Shown here: positions 55,601-62,453 of the stretch, one piece after another
How positions within the stretch are numbered: position 1 is the first letter of the stretch
Layout: each line of letters opens with the position of its first letter
Assembly (NCBI GenBank): GCA_045127595.1
Contig: JBGVQS010000013.1
Location: forward strand, 62,001-126,000
Source: Scatosoma sp045127595
GTDB taxonomy: Bacteria; Bacillota; Clostridia; Christensenellales; Borkfalkiaceae
Direction of reading: 5' to 3'
DNA length: 64,000 nt
Notes under the pieces: generated by a model
What the model saw: only the letters and a program-made list of their open reading frames with translations
The model's database searches: none
What the model was told of the DNA's origin: nothing
Made by a program: the position numbers and the translations under genes

Positions 55601-58338
55601 TCGTTTTTCGAAGCAAAGAACCCAACGTTAAATTGTTTATCCGTATCGTTAGAAGAAAGATATACGTCAAACGTGATTTGCCAATCTTTTGTAAGATCGA
55701 TCGCGTCAACCATATTCATGGAAGCCCAAGCCGCGTTCGGCGTAAGCTTTCCTGCCGCATATCCCCAACCAACGCTGCTGCCGTACGTTTCAAATACGTT
55801 TTCGTAAGGATTGGTTTCTATTTCCGTAATCGAAAAATCGTCCACGTAGGTATTTGCGCTTTTACTCTGCATTAAAATATACGCTTCGTCCGCAGGGATA
55901 GCCGCCTTTAACGTATCATACGTTACGCCGTCTACCGAAATCGAGAAATATCCGTCTTCCACCGTGATAATTACCGTATGTAAATCACCGTTATAAAGAT
56001 TTGCAGCTACGTCCGCAACCCAATTTACTCTGCTGAAACTGCTGCCGTAATACAGCGTTGCACCCAACGAATAGTTTACACCGCTGCCCGCTTGCGTATT
56101 TGTTTCCGCGTTCTCCGTCGGGAAGAACCCGAAATTGAACTGTCTATTTACGTCTTTTGCGTCTTCGGAAGAAAGATATACCTTAAACGAAATTTCTTTT
56201 TTGCCCGTCAAGGAAATCTTCTTTACGGTGCTTACGGAAGCCCATTCCGCATTAGGCATATATACGCCGTCCGTCGTCGACCAGCCCAAGCTGCCGCTGT
56301 ACGCCGCGAATACTTCGTTTACCGCATTATCGTTCGAGAAATCAAGGGAAACTTCCCCTAAGGGGAGAAGCGTTGCGGTAAATTGTGCCACGTATTCCAC
56401 GTCCCCCGTCGCCGCTACGATTTCCTTATCCCAACCTGCAAAGGTATAGGTATAGTTTTCGTCCGCCGCTTTCGTAGGCGTTTCGCCTGCGTATACAGGG
56501 AGCGTGTTTTCTTCTACTGCGCCCGTTTGCAATACCGTGCCGTCGTAATTTTTAAAGGTTACCGTGTAGAACGTAGGCGAATTTTCTTCTACCGTAATTT
56601 TAAAATTATCGAGAAGATTTTCCGTGCTCGTCGATTGCATCAGCATATATGCGGTATCCGCAGGAATATCCGCCGTGAGCGCGCTATACGCAACGCCGTC
56701 TACCGCAATCGAAAGCTTTTTATCCGCAACCGAAATTGTAACGCTGTGCCAAGTATCGTTATAAAGGGTTGCCGCAACGTCCGCGATCCAACCCGCTCTA
56801 CCCAAGTTCGTACCCAACCAAAGGGTAGAACCAAACGAGAAGCCTATACCTGCGCCTTCCAAAGTTGCCGTAGCTACCTTTTCTTCCGAGAAGAAGCCTA
56901 CGTTGAATTGCTTATTTGCATCGGCAGAAGAAAGATATACGTCAAAGGTAATTTCTTGATTCTTCGTCAAATCCAACGGCGTTTTTAACTGCGTGGACGC
57001 CCATTCCGTATTCGCAACAAAATTACCGTTTACCGCCGACCAACCTGCGCCGTTAAAGTTCGCGAAATACGTACCGTCTTTTAACGAATCGAAGTCATAA
57101 TCTACGTCCGTGGGCGCGCTATCCGCGATATATAAATTGTCGATATAGCTTTCCGTGCCGACTGCGCGGAATACCAAATATGCTTGGTTTGCAGGCGCGT
57201 TAAATTGCGCCGTACCGCCATTCCCGACCAAAGCATTGCCGTCTAATGCGTAGGAAACTTTGCCGCTGTCCACGAAAATTTCTAACGTGTGCGCTTTGCC
57301 GTCGATACAGTTGATCGACATACCGTCGTAATACGTACCTGACGTACAGTCTACGTAGCTGTTTACGCCGATTGTATTCCCGTCGCTAAACGGAAGGTGG
57401 ATAAACAAGCCGTTCCCCCACATATTGCCTGCCGCCGTATCCAAAAGACCTACGTCGAAGGTCGCCGCCGTCGAATAGAAATCAAAGGAAATGTATTTCT
57501 TCCCCGTCAAATCCAACGCTTGGTTGTATTTGGTTGCCGAAGCGTTATACAACGCGCCTGCGTTTACGGGATGATATTTTCCGTCGCCGCCCGTCCAACC
57601 GTCGAGCGCCATCGGCGTGAAATCGTTCAAATCCGTTTTATCCGTGAAATCAACGTCCGTTACGCTTTCTTCTTTTGCAGGCTTGCTGCTTGCGATATAT
57701 AAATTATCGATATACGAACCTTCGGGCGCGCGCAAAACGAGCTGTACGCTGTCCGCAGGAATCGCTACGGTCGCGTTCGTAAATACGTCCGCTCCGTCGA
57801 TTTTAAACGTCAGGTTCGTCCCATCGGAAGCAATTTCGAGCTTATGCGCATACCCGTCAACCGCGTTACCGATCAGCGTATAATCGGAAAGCCAACCTGT
57901 ATTCGCGTCGATATAGGTATCCAAACGAATCCAACCCGAAGCCATACAGTGCATACCAACGCCCGTTGCCCAAGGATTTACCGTTTCCGCATAAGGCAAC
58001 AGCATAAGGTCAAACGGGCAAGCGCTTGCGTAGAAATCCAAGGAAATATACTTGTTTTCATTGAGTGCGATCGCTTGCTCTAAGTATGCGATTTGAGCAT
58101 TCTCAGCGATTGAATTATCGGGCGTAAGAACCCCTTTGGATACTTTCCAACCGTAATTACTTGTCGGTGCTTTAAACGCCGCGCCGTCCATCGTATCGGT
58201 GAAATCGTATTCTACCGTAGCGGCGTTTTCTGCCTTTGCGGTTTCGTGTGATTGCAAACCAAAGGCAACGCCGCCTAAGGTGCAAAACGCAGTCAACGCG
58301 CAAAGCGCACCTATCCATTTCTTTTTATCACTTTTCAT
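49648..58338 (-). CDS. Giant surface protein: nine LamG/DUF1080-like repeats, conserved PTGMRF domain, GH141-like beta-helix and CBM-like C-terminus
   Basis: 2896 residues from ATG 58338, which has AGGAG eight bases upstream (an ATG six codons earlier is less well placed). After a signal peptide come three repeat domains, an InlB-like repeat (about 588-656), two repeats, a second InlB-like repeat (about 1018-1083), and four more repeats to about 1815. The PTGMRF domain lies at about 1881-2049. From about 2057 a right-handed parallel beta-helix begins (VSVDGNDNNDGTTLEKAVK, INQLYINNSYGVRARYPDAG), close to the 924-residue neighbour and resembling GH141-type enzymes. A discoidin-like module (about 2746-2896) ends the protein. 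No membrane anchor or sorting signal is seen. It is probably a secreted multi-site glycan binder with one catalytic module. Confidence 0.92.
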   Translation of the reverse strand: MKSDKKKWIGALCALTAFCTLGGVAFGLQSHETAKAENAATVEYDFTDTMDGAAFKAPTSNYGWKVSKGVLTPDNSIAENAQIAYLEQAIALNENKYISLDFYASACPFDLMLLPYAETVNPWATGVGMHCMASGWIRLDTYIDANTGWLSDYTLIGNAVDGYAHKLEIASDGTNLTFKIDGADVFTNATVAIPADSVQLVLRAPEGSYIDNLYIASSKPAKEESVTDVDFTDKTDLNDFTPMALDGWTGGDGKYHPVNAGALYNASATKYNQALDLTGKKYISFDFYSTAATFDVGLLDTAAGNMWGNGLFIHLPFSDGNTIGVNSYVDCTSGTYYDGMSINCIDGKAHTLEIFVDSGKVSYALDGNALVGNGGTAQFNAPANQAYLVFRAVGTESYIDNLYIADSAPTDVDYDFDSLKDGTYFANFNGAGWSAVNGNFVANTEWASTQLKTPLDLTKNQEITFDVYLSSADANKQFNVGFFSEEKVATATLEGAGIGFSFGSTLWLGTNLGRAGWIADVAATLYNDTWHSVTISVADKKLSIAVDGVAYSALTADIPADTAYMLMQSTSTENLLDNFKITVEENSPTFYTVTFKNYDGTVLQTGAVEENTLPVYAGETPTKAADENYTYTFAGWDKEIVAATGDVEYVAQFTATLLPLGEVSLDFSNDNAVNEVFAAYSGSLGWSTTDGVYMPNAEWASVSTVKKISLTGKKEISFKVYLSSEDAKDVNRQFNFGFFPTENAETNTQAGSGVNYSLGATLYYGSSFSRVNWVADVAANLYNGDLHTVIITVEDGYFSISVDGVTYDTLKAAIPADEAYILMQSKSANTYVDDFSITEIETNPYENVFETYGSSVGWGYAAGKLTPNAAWASMNMVDAIDLTKDWQITFDVYLSSNDTDKQFNVGFFASKNEQTNAQANTGLTLSFGSTIWVSTNFGRNGWASEAVNDYFTDGLHSVCLTMEDKVVTLTVDNEAPVFLTNGIPYTLTLAEDSVYLLFQGTSTETYIQNYAVEEILPTLYTVTFKNWDGTVLQTSEVEENTLPVYASETPTKEADEENTYTFAGWDKEITVATGAAEYVAQFTATPIPEEPLGDVSLDFSDNAADEVFAAYSASAGWSAVGGVYKANGEWASVSSIKKISLTEKKEISFNVYLAAEDVEDAARQFNFGFFPTADVEANTKAGSGVNYSFASTLWKDSAFSKNNWVADVGINLYDGSVHTVVFTVENGYLSIAVDGVAYDTLKAAIPADEAYILMQSKSTNTYVDNFVIADDILDELSLDFANSAQSEYFSELANGGWTVENGRYYPTQAGELFNASATKVSQRISLTGTKYISFDFYSTAATFDVGLLDAAASSLWGNGLFIHLPYSDGTIGVTTNVDCTAGTYKFGSTVNVLDGKAHNLKIAIVDGEVSYYLDGVLLSESKADVPAEQAFIVFRAVGKTSYIDNLIVSDSDIEYVAPITYLEELSLGFEDSADSDNFVALALDGWTVTDGKYAPAQAGAMYNASAVRSVLPIDLTGTKYISLDFYSTAATFDIGFLDTAAENMWGNGLFIHLPYNDKTTIGVDTYVDCGGSYIGGVAQNPMDGKAHNLLMIVKEGKVAYYLDGVAFSFTADIPSDSAYFVLRAVGTESYIDNLTISGSETTLGEVTLDFSEEVSSKIFTTYYNNGWSVADGKYLPYGVDSTVQTFYKLDLTQNWDIRFNVYLSGTFNIGFFAEPTANSVGAGKSFAFGETLWLGSSLGRNDWIADVGVNLIDNSLHEVRITVLNGNISIAVDGISYNYVLTTAIPTQKAYLLMQATDVNTYVDDFSISALSAYMLTVKNIYGVAIETVEATGYYTLPERDNDGTIQFIGYYYGGRVYRSTNEISVTENSDLIAIYAQLTMVEGGSIRLSTPTGMRFTSKLDEGAYEYLTELGVVQIGTLIAKAEDVVVDGDYSGLYYNNAYTHLNIVSKVGKFENGAYTYTGVIVNVKPSHYDWLFAARGYIKVTYFDGYELAFYSEGVSRSVANVAKMAYEDRSDTVTQIGETKYLYLTADGDYSPYTEEQLNILQSFLVEKAVYVSVDGNDNNDGTTLEKAVKTFEKAAELTQGSSDALILLDDGEYTLSSTATLGSNVTVKSLTKNGATLSGSKVVDNGTIVEKTDGTLGRVWEIPYSEKINQLYINNSYGVRARYPDAGQELRLFNADETLRTISVFTDDLNGFTAADLQNSVMVTSIQWAESYLRVKSLSNKTLSTGLALTDLRFADVDNVVFVRDLEISPRTSYHFENSKAFLNAQGEWFYDESAQKIYYLPYDNQTLENTTVRIPVTETLVALKGASGELVTNVTFDGVNFMYTANKSVDGKIGGQANANNAFEYANVGGMLNGRTNSAIEAEFVDNITFINNVFACTGAGALDFLQGTSNVTIENNLFRTVGGNGVLVGTLNMDVGAFDAIYAADNSVINTDVYTVNNYFTEIGWQEYGSCAVVYTYAANSKINQNTINNVAYTGISLGWGWEYIPEGAYLENNEILNNRITNVMTTMNDGGGIYLVGCQPNTLVSGNYIANFYNGVYKYPVDLRDDEETEQYWWANAGIYLDTAAGGSTESNPIVVENNYIADDIENQKYEFCNAVKVPNNAVHSKYYFTIDGLTQDEVSSINMSNGVTADDVSGAGASGFSLIPTETILFGAHMLDENTLTVYGAGFGESYDGSLTVNGVQVISGDVIAWSDSEITFTTSAYAGSSANVQVNNSNRLYTAMNVDVASDLAQFDGYIDVSNPNTWYTKLDVSKKTIGSVTSTSGTSAYAKDGLYYTAWESAEDDEAASITFTLKVKGMTIDTFILYDRMETDEEEAEYRKNIRIVGITAAGGEVTLYESGDAQAYTNFGMLILDMESLGYGNTTFNGFRIEKVGGGQLSVAEIAII
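56925..57690 (-). repeat. Near-identical duplicated segment B (within the 2896-residue gene)
   Basis: This is the partner of 44640-45420. Shared runs include the sequence for KTPLDLTKNQEITFDVYLSS and the neighbouring linker, with differences mostly at third codon positions or in small clusters. Limits are approximate. Confidence 0.75.
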
Positions 58339-58368
58339 AACCTTTCTCCTAACCATAAAACGGTTAAA

Positions 58369-58491
58369 TTAGTCCCAGATATCCGTGCCCCAGTCATCAT
58401 CACTGTCGCCGCCGTAGTTCGGGCTAGTTCTGATAGGTTCTTCCTTGAAAAGTACAATTTCAATTTTAAGCAATTCGTAATTTTTTTCCAT
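58369..58491 (-). CDS. Small acidic peptide (40 residues) between two surface-protein genes
   Basis: I see a short gene that is easily overlooked. The reading frame begins MEKNYELLKIEIVLFKEEPI and ends NYGGDSDDDWGTDIWD, then TAA. The first half alternates hydrophobic and charged residues like a short beta or amphipathic segment; the last 16 residues are Gly/Asp/Trp-rich with no Lys or Arg. AAGGA stands about 10 bases before ATG 58491; an ATG three codons earlier (58500) has no room for an RBS. It begins 23 bases after the beta-helix gene and ends 30 bases before the giant gene, so it fills the only gap between them. It has no signal peptide. The leader-plus-acidic-tail shape resembles short Clostridia peptides of unknown role, and could be a modified-peptide precursor. 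Confidence 0.7.
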   Translation of the reverse strand: MEKNYELLKIEIVLFKEEPIRTSPNYGGDSDDDWGTDIWD

Positions 58492-58514
58492 GATTTTCAT
58501 TTCCTTTTGCTGTT

Positions 58515-61289
58515 TTAAATAACCGCTACTTCTGCAATGCAGAGATATGCGCTGCCACTCGTCAGTTTCTTTTGAATTTTAAAGCCGCTAAATACCGTGT
58601 CTTTATGCCCGATAGTAGCCATATCCAACACAAATACGTCGTTGCTTGCATAAACGGGTACGTTTTCTTCCGTCGTTTCATAGAGGAGAATTTCCGAACC
58701 GTCCGATTTCAAACCGTATACCTTGAAATCCTGTCGGCATTCGGGTTGATCCACTTCCGCTCTTGCATAGATCAGGAGTTTTTGTACTCTGTTTCTATCG
58801 GCAAGCTTGAAGGATACCCATGCGCCTTCCGCGTCCGCGGGATCGTTGCTCGCCATCGACCATACCGTCGAAGTGTAGCCGTCCCCGATATTGCTAGGAG
58901 CGTTGGGGTTCAAGGTACTGCTCGCTTGGAAATCGGTTAATTCCTGTGTGATTGCCATACCGAGCTTCGCAAGTTCCGTCATCGCACCGTCGTATTTCCC
59001 GTCGCCGTTCCAGTCCTTTTCAAAACGAGTGTACATACATTCGTCCTGTTCGACGTTCATGGTTGCATAAATCTTATTCGACGTATGTCCGTCCTTTTTC
59101 ATCAGGAACACGTCGCCGCTTTGATATGCGGAGGATTTAAAGGAAATCCAACGGTCTTTCCATTCGACGATGTCGTCAATACCGACCTGCGTTACTTCGC
59201 CGTTCTTACCGTAAACGATTAACGCGCCGTCCTTTTTACCGCCAAGGTTATACCCAAAAACGGTCGTAACCGATTTGCTCTTGGTTCTAAATCCCGTCAA
59301 GACCGCTTCCGTAGGCAACAGCGTAAAGCCGTCTTCTTTTACGCCCGCCGCCGCGAAGATTTCGCTCTTATCCGATTCTTTCGCTTCGATAATCTTGTAA
59401 TACTCGATTTCGCCCTTTACGTCCTTTTTGGCGTTGATGTCTTCGTATTGCTGGGTATTTACGTCCTTTGCAACGTAGTTGTTTTCTACCAAAAGCTTAC
59501 TTTCGTTGCTGTCGCCGCCCGAGTTGGAATCCAAATAGATCCCTGCGTTTGCCCACCAGATCTGCCCTGCTTGGGAGATGTCTTCGGGATATTTATATAC
59601 GGAGTTGTACGATTCCCCAATATAGTTATTCGTGATCCTCGAATAAGGCATACAACCGATCGTATAGATAGGACCGCCGTCCGACAGCAAGCCGTTACAA
59701 TTCGTCAAACGGTTATAGCTGACGTTGAATCTTTCCAAGAACGGATACGTCGTTGGAACCCAACCCCAACCGATACTAATACCCGAATAGCGCACGTTGT
59801 TAATCGTGTTGTAGCAAATGCTTACGTTTACGCCGTAATTGAAGATGACCGCGCAAGCGTCGTAATCCTGCCAACCGATATCCGTAAAGTAGTTGTTGCT
59901 CACGTCTACGTTTTGGATAAACGTTCTTGCGTCCGTGCTTACCATGGTAATATCGTACGAAGTCGCACTTGCGAGAATCCCGTTCCCGCCGACGCCGCGG
60001 AAGATATTCTTTTGTACCGACGAGTTATGCACGCCTTGCACAAAGTCGATCGCGCCGCCGCCCATACAAGCAAACAAGTTGCCGCTAAACGTAATATTTT
60101 CCGCATATTCAAAGCTGAGCGCCGCTACGGGACGTCCGTCGTTCAAGCCGCCGGAAATGCGCTTCGTTTCAATGTTGTCGTTTCTATTCGCCTGACCGCC
60201 GACTTTGCCGTCTACCACTTCGTTTTTGGTGTATTTGAAATTCACGCCTTCAATATGGATACCCGATACGTTCGCTTCGAGTTCCCCTTCAACCGACATC
60301 AAAACTTCGGTATAGGGAATACGCACCGTCGTGTTTTCAAGCGTTTCGGTTGCATAGGGCAAGTAGTAAACGCAAGCGTCGTTTTCCGACCAGAACCATT
60401 CTCCGCTAACGTCCATAAACGATATCGAGTTTTCAAAATGGTATCCGCATCTAGGACGGATCGTCAAGCCTTCGCGCGCAAATACGAAACTGTCGTCCCC
60501 AGAAATTTGCACACGAGCAAAATCGTTTTCCATCTTCACGTTCTTTACGCGCAAGTAGGATTCCGACCACATGATCGCGACCGTCATGGTCGAACCGACG
60601 AAATCTTCCTGCTCAAACTGCGCTATGTCTTGACGATCGAGAATAATTTCACGAAGCGTTCTATCCATATTCAACAAACGGAGTTCTTCCCCGGAGTTGG
60701 GATATCTTGCGCGAATCCCGTAATTGTCGTTGAGATACAACTGGTTGATTTTATTATCGCAAGGGATTTTCCAATATCTTTTGCCGCCGAAAAGGTTTGC
60801 GTCTTTCGCTTCGGTGATTTCCGCAGCCTTTACCTGCTTAGAACCGCTGACCGTCGCTTTGTTCGCGTTACGGCTTCTTATGTAGAGTTCCCCGCCATTT
60901 ACGTCGTCTTCAATCAGTTTTACGGTGGAGTCCACGTAATATTCGCCGTCGTCCAAAAGGATCATTGCGTCCCCCATATTCCCTTGCGCATACCATTCGC
61001 GAACGAGCAACTGCGCCTGATTGATGGACGTAACCGCCTTTTCCCAAGACGAGCCGTCGTTTGCGTTATCCCCGTCGGGAGATACGTGTACCGTATACTG
61101 CGGCGTTACTTCCGTATAAGGAACGCTGATGTTTTCCTCAAACGCAGTATGCGTAGCAGCCGCCGTTTGCAAAGTGTTATCGCTTACCTGATACGCACCG
61201 TTTTTGTTCATCATCACGCCGCTAACAACCGCAGCTCCGATGCAAAGCGCCATACCGCATGCAACGATAATCTTTAACCATTTTTTCAT
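58515..61289 (-). CDS. Secreted right-handed beta-helix protein, GH141-like, with discoidin-like C-terminal module
   Basis: 924 residues from ATG 61289, which has GGAGG eight bases upstream; the frame runs on eight codons further without an RBS. A signal peptide or N-terminal anchor (IIVACGMALCIGAAVVSGVM) leads into VHVSPDGDNANDGSSWEKAV, the usual start of beta-helix glycan enzymes. INQLYLNDNYGIRARYPNSG, FENSISFMDVSGEWFW and YYLPYATETLENTTVRIPY follow in the order seen in GH141-type proteins (alpha-L-fucosidase or xylanase activity known). Many Asn-rich coil turns come next. The last ~130 residues look like an F5/8-type-C (CBM32-like) module. It is the first gene of the ~27.8-kb unit. Substrate is inferred, not seen. 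Confidence 0.88.
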   Translation of the reverse strand: MKKWLKIIVACGMALCIGAAVVSGVMMNKNGAYQVSDNTLQTAAATHTAFEENISVPYTEVTPQYTVHVSPDGDNANDGSSWEKAVTSINQAQLLVREWYAQGNMGDAMILLDDGEYYVDSTVKLIEDDVNGGELYIRSRNANKATVSGSKQVKAAEITEAKDANLFGGKRYWKIPCDNKINQLYLNDNYGIRARYPNSGEELRLLNMDRTLREIILDRQDIAQFEQEDFVGSTMTVAIMWSESYLRVKNVKMENDFARVQISGDDSFVFAREGLTIRPRCGYHFENSISFMDVSGEWFWSENDACVYYLPYATETLENTTVRIPYTEVLMSVEGELEANVSGIHIEGVNFKYTKNEVVDGKVGGQANRNDNIETKRISGGLNDGRPVAALSFEYAENITFSGNLFACMGGGAIDFVQGVHNSSVQKNIFRGVGGNGILASATSYDITMVSTDARTFIQNVDVSNNYFTDIGWQDYDACAVIFNYGVNVSICYNTINNVRYSGISIGWGWVPTTYPFLERFNVSYNRLTNCNGLLSDGGPIYTIGCMPYSRITNNYIGESYNSVYKYPEDISQAGQIWWANAGIYLDSNSGGDSNESKLLVENNYVAKDVNTQQYEDINAKKDVKGEIEYYKIIEAKESDKSEIFAAAGVKEDGFTLLPTEAVLTGFRTKSKSVTTVFGYNLGGKKDGALIVYGKNGEVTQVGIDDIVEWKDRWISFKSSAYQSGDVFLMKKDGHTSNKIYATMNVEQDECMYTRFEKDWNGDGKYDGAMTELAKLGMAITQELTDFQASSTLNPNAPSNIGDGYTSTVWSMASNDPADAEGAWVSFKLADRNRVQKLLIYARAEVDQPECRQDFKVYGLKSDGSEILLYETTEENVPVYASNDVFVLDMATIGHKDTVFSGFKIQKKLTSGSAYLCIAEVAVI

Positions 61290-61391
61290 TGTAAAATCCT
61301 CCGATATTTCCAATAAAATATTATGCTGATTTCACTTACTTTTTTGATAAAGAAAAAATGAACCGAGCATAATATACGATTATCTACGAAT

Positions 61392-61420
61392 ATTGTATAA
61401 CAATTTTCTTTTTCAAACAA
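61392..61420 (-). promoter_or_regulatory. Promoter of the surface-protein/ABC-importer operon
   Basis: On the minus strand TTGTTT (61420-61415) and TACAAT (61397-61392) are 17 bases apart, about 100 bases before the beta-helix gene. It lies just downstream of the AraC gene and its terminator, where an AraC-type activator would be expected to bind. No gene lies in 61290-61544. Confidence 0.7.
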
Positions 61421-61470
61421 TAGTTATTCGTTGCAGGTTATTGCCTTTTTGTTACAATCCGCTTTCCTTA

Positions 61471-61504
61471 TAATAAAACGGCGTTTCGCACTGAAAACAC
61501 CGTT
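61471..61504 (-). terminator. Terminator after the AraC-type regulator gene
   Basis: On the minus strand AACGGTGTTT-TCAGTGCG-AAACGCCGTT (10-bp stem with one G-T pair) is followed by TTATTATAA. It would separate the regulator transcript from the operon below. Confidence 0.6.
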
Positions 61505-61544
61505 CTATTTCGCTATGATATTCTCTTTAAAATTTTCTTTCCAA

Positions 61545-62390
61545 TTACTGCTTTTCAGGGAAAGATTTTCTATATTCCGATGGAGTAAACCCAAAATACC
61601 GTTTGAATTGACGGCAAAAATGCGGGTAATCGAACATACCTACTCGGGTACAAACTTCCGTTACCGACCAGTCGGAATTCAACAACAAATACGCCGCCCG
61701 ATCCATGCGGTAATTTTGTAAATATTTCTCCACGGAAATGTTTAAGCACTCCTTAAACAACCGATATAGGCTGACCCTGTGCATATTCACTTCGTTTGCA
61801 ATATCCGAAATGCGTATGCCCCGTTCATAGTTTTTCTTGATATAGTCGATCGCCTTGTTCAAAAGATCTTCTTTCGCCGATTTGATGCCTTCTGATCTGT
61901 TCCGTTCGCTTTCTTTGATGAGGTTCCCCCAAAGCATATAAATGTTGCCCAAAACCATATATTCACCCCAAAGTTCGGGCTTTTTGACCGAATGAATAGA
62001 GCGCATAATCGCGCGAATCGTTTGGTAATTTTTCGGTCGAATAATATATCCGTCCACCCAATCCACCGCGTTTACCATTTTTTCCGCGATCGTACCGTGA
62101 AAAGCAACGAAATAATATTCCCAAGGTTCTTCCGCGTCCGCCTGATAAAAGGTTTCCTCGTTCGGACGGATCAAAAAGCCTTCATTCTTTTGCAAATGGT
62201 AGGTCTTACCGCCCACCGTGTATTTTCCTTTGCCCGACGTGATAAAATGCAAAAGGTAGTAATCGCGCTTGGTCGGTCCATATTGATTTGACGGCAAGCA
62301 GGTATGTTTTCCGTAATGATAAAAGGACAATTCGTTACTGTTTTTATCCGCAGGAAAAAACACCTCGGGATATGCGTTTCTTTTCTCCAT
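61545..62390 (-). CDS. AraC-family transcriptional regulator
   Basis: The 281-residue regulator has an N-terminal cupin-like sensing domain (GKYTVGGKTYHLQKNEGFLIR and PWEYYFVAFHG are typical of sugar-sensing AraC proteins). A C-terminal double helix-turn-helix (about 180-278) contains IRISDIANEVNMHRVSLYRLF and VTEVCTRVGMFDYPHFCRQFK, then FGFTPSEYR, the AraC signature. I take ATG 62390 with GGGGAAG just upstream; an ATG seven codons earlier has no RBS. It is 63 bases after the glycosidase-like gene on the same strand and directly upstream of the promoter of the surface-protein operon, so it is the natural activator of that operon. The inducer is unknown. Confidence 0.93.
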   Translation of the reverse strand: MEKRNAYPEVFFPADKNSNELSFYHYGKHTCLPSNQYGPTKRDYYLLHFITSGKGKYTVGGKTYHLQKNEGFLIRPNEETFYQADAEEPWEYYFVAFHGTIAEKMVNAVDWVDGYIIRPKNYQTIRAIMRSIHSVKKPELWGEYMVLGNIYMLWGNLIKESERNRSEGIKSAKEDLLNKAIDYIKKNYERGIRISDIANEVNMHRVSLYRLFKECLNISVEKYLQNYRMDRAAYLLLNSDWSVTEVCTRVGMFDYPHFCRQFKRYFGFTPSEYRKSFPEKQ

Positions 62391-62453
62391 TTTCTTCCCC
62401 CAAAACCGCATTATTCGCAGTTTTCTTCTTATATGTCAATTTTTGACAATTTT

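Noticed and set aside
42000..58300. Regular DNA repeats that might suggest a CRISPR array or satellite
   Set aside because: The repeats are in frame, vary at third codon positions and code for protein domains of 65 or ~180 residues; no short direct repeat with unique spacers exists.
59448..61277. A 609-codon plus-strand open frame opposite the beta-helix gene
   Set aside because: It is a mirror of a real gene with signal peptide and conserved motifs; composition is that of an antisense frame.
62391..62411. Longer start for the AraC-type regulator
   Set aside because: No RBS before 62411; GGGGAAG precedes ATG 62390.
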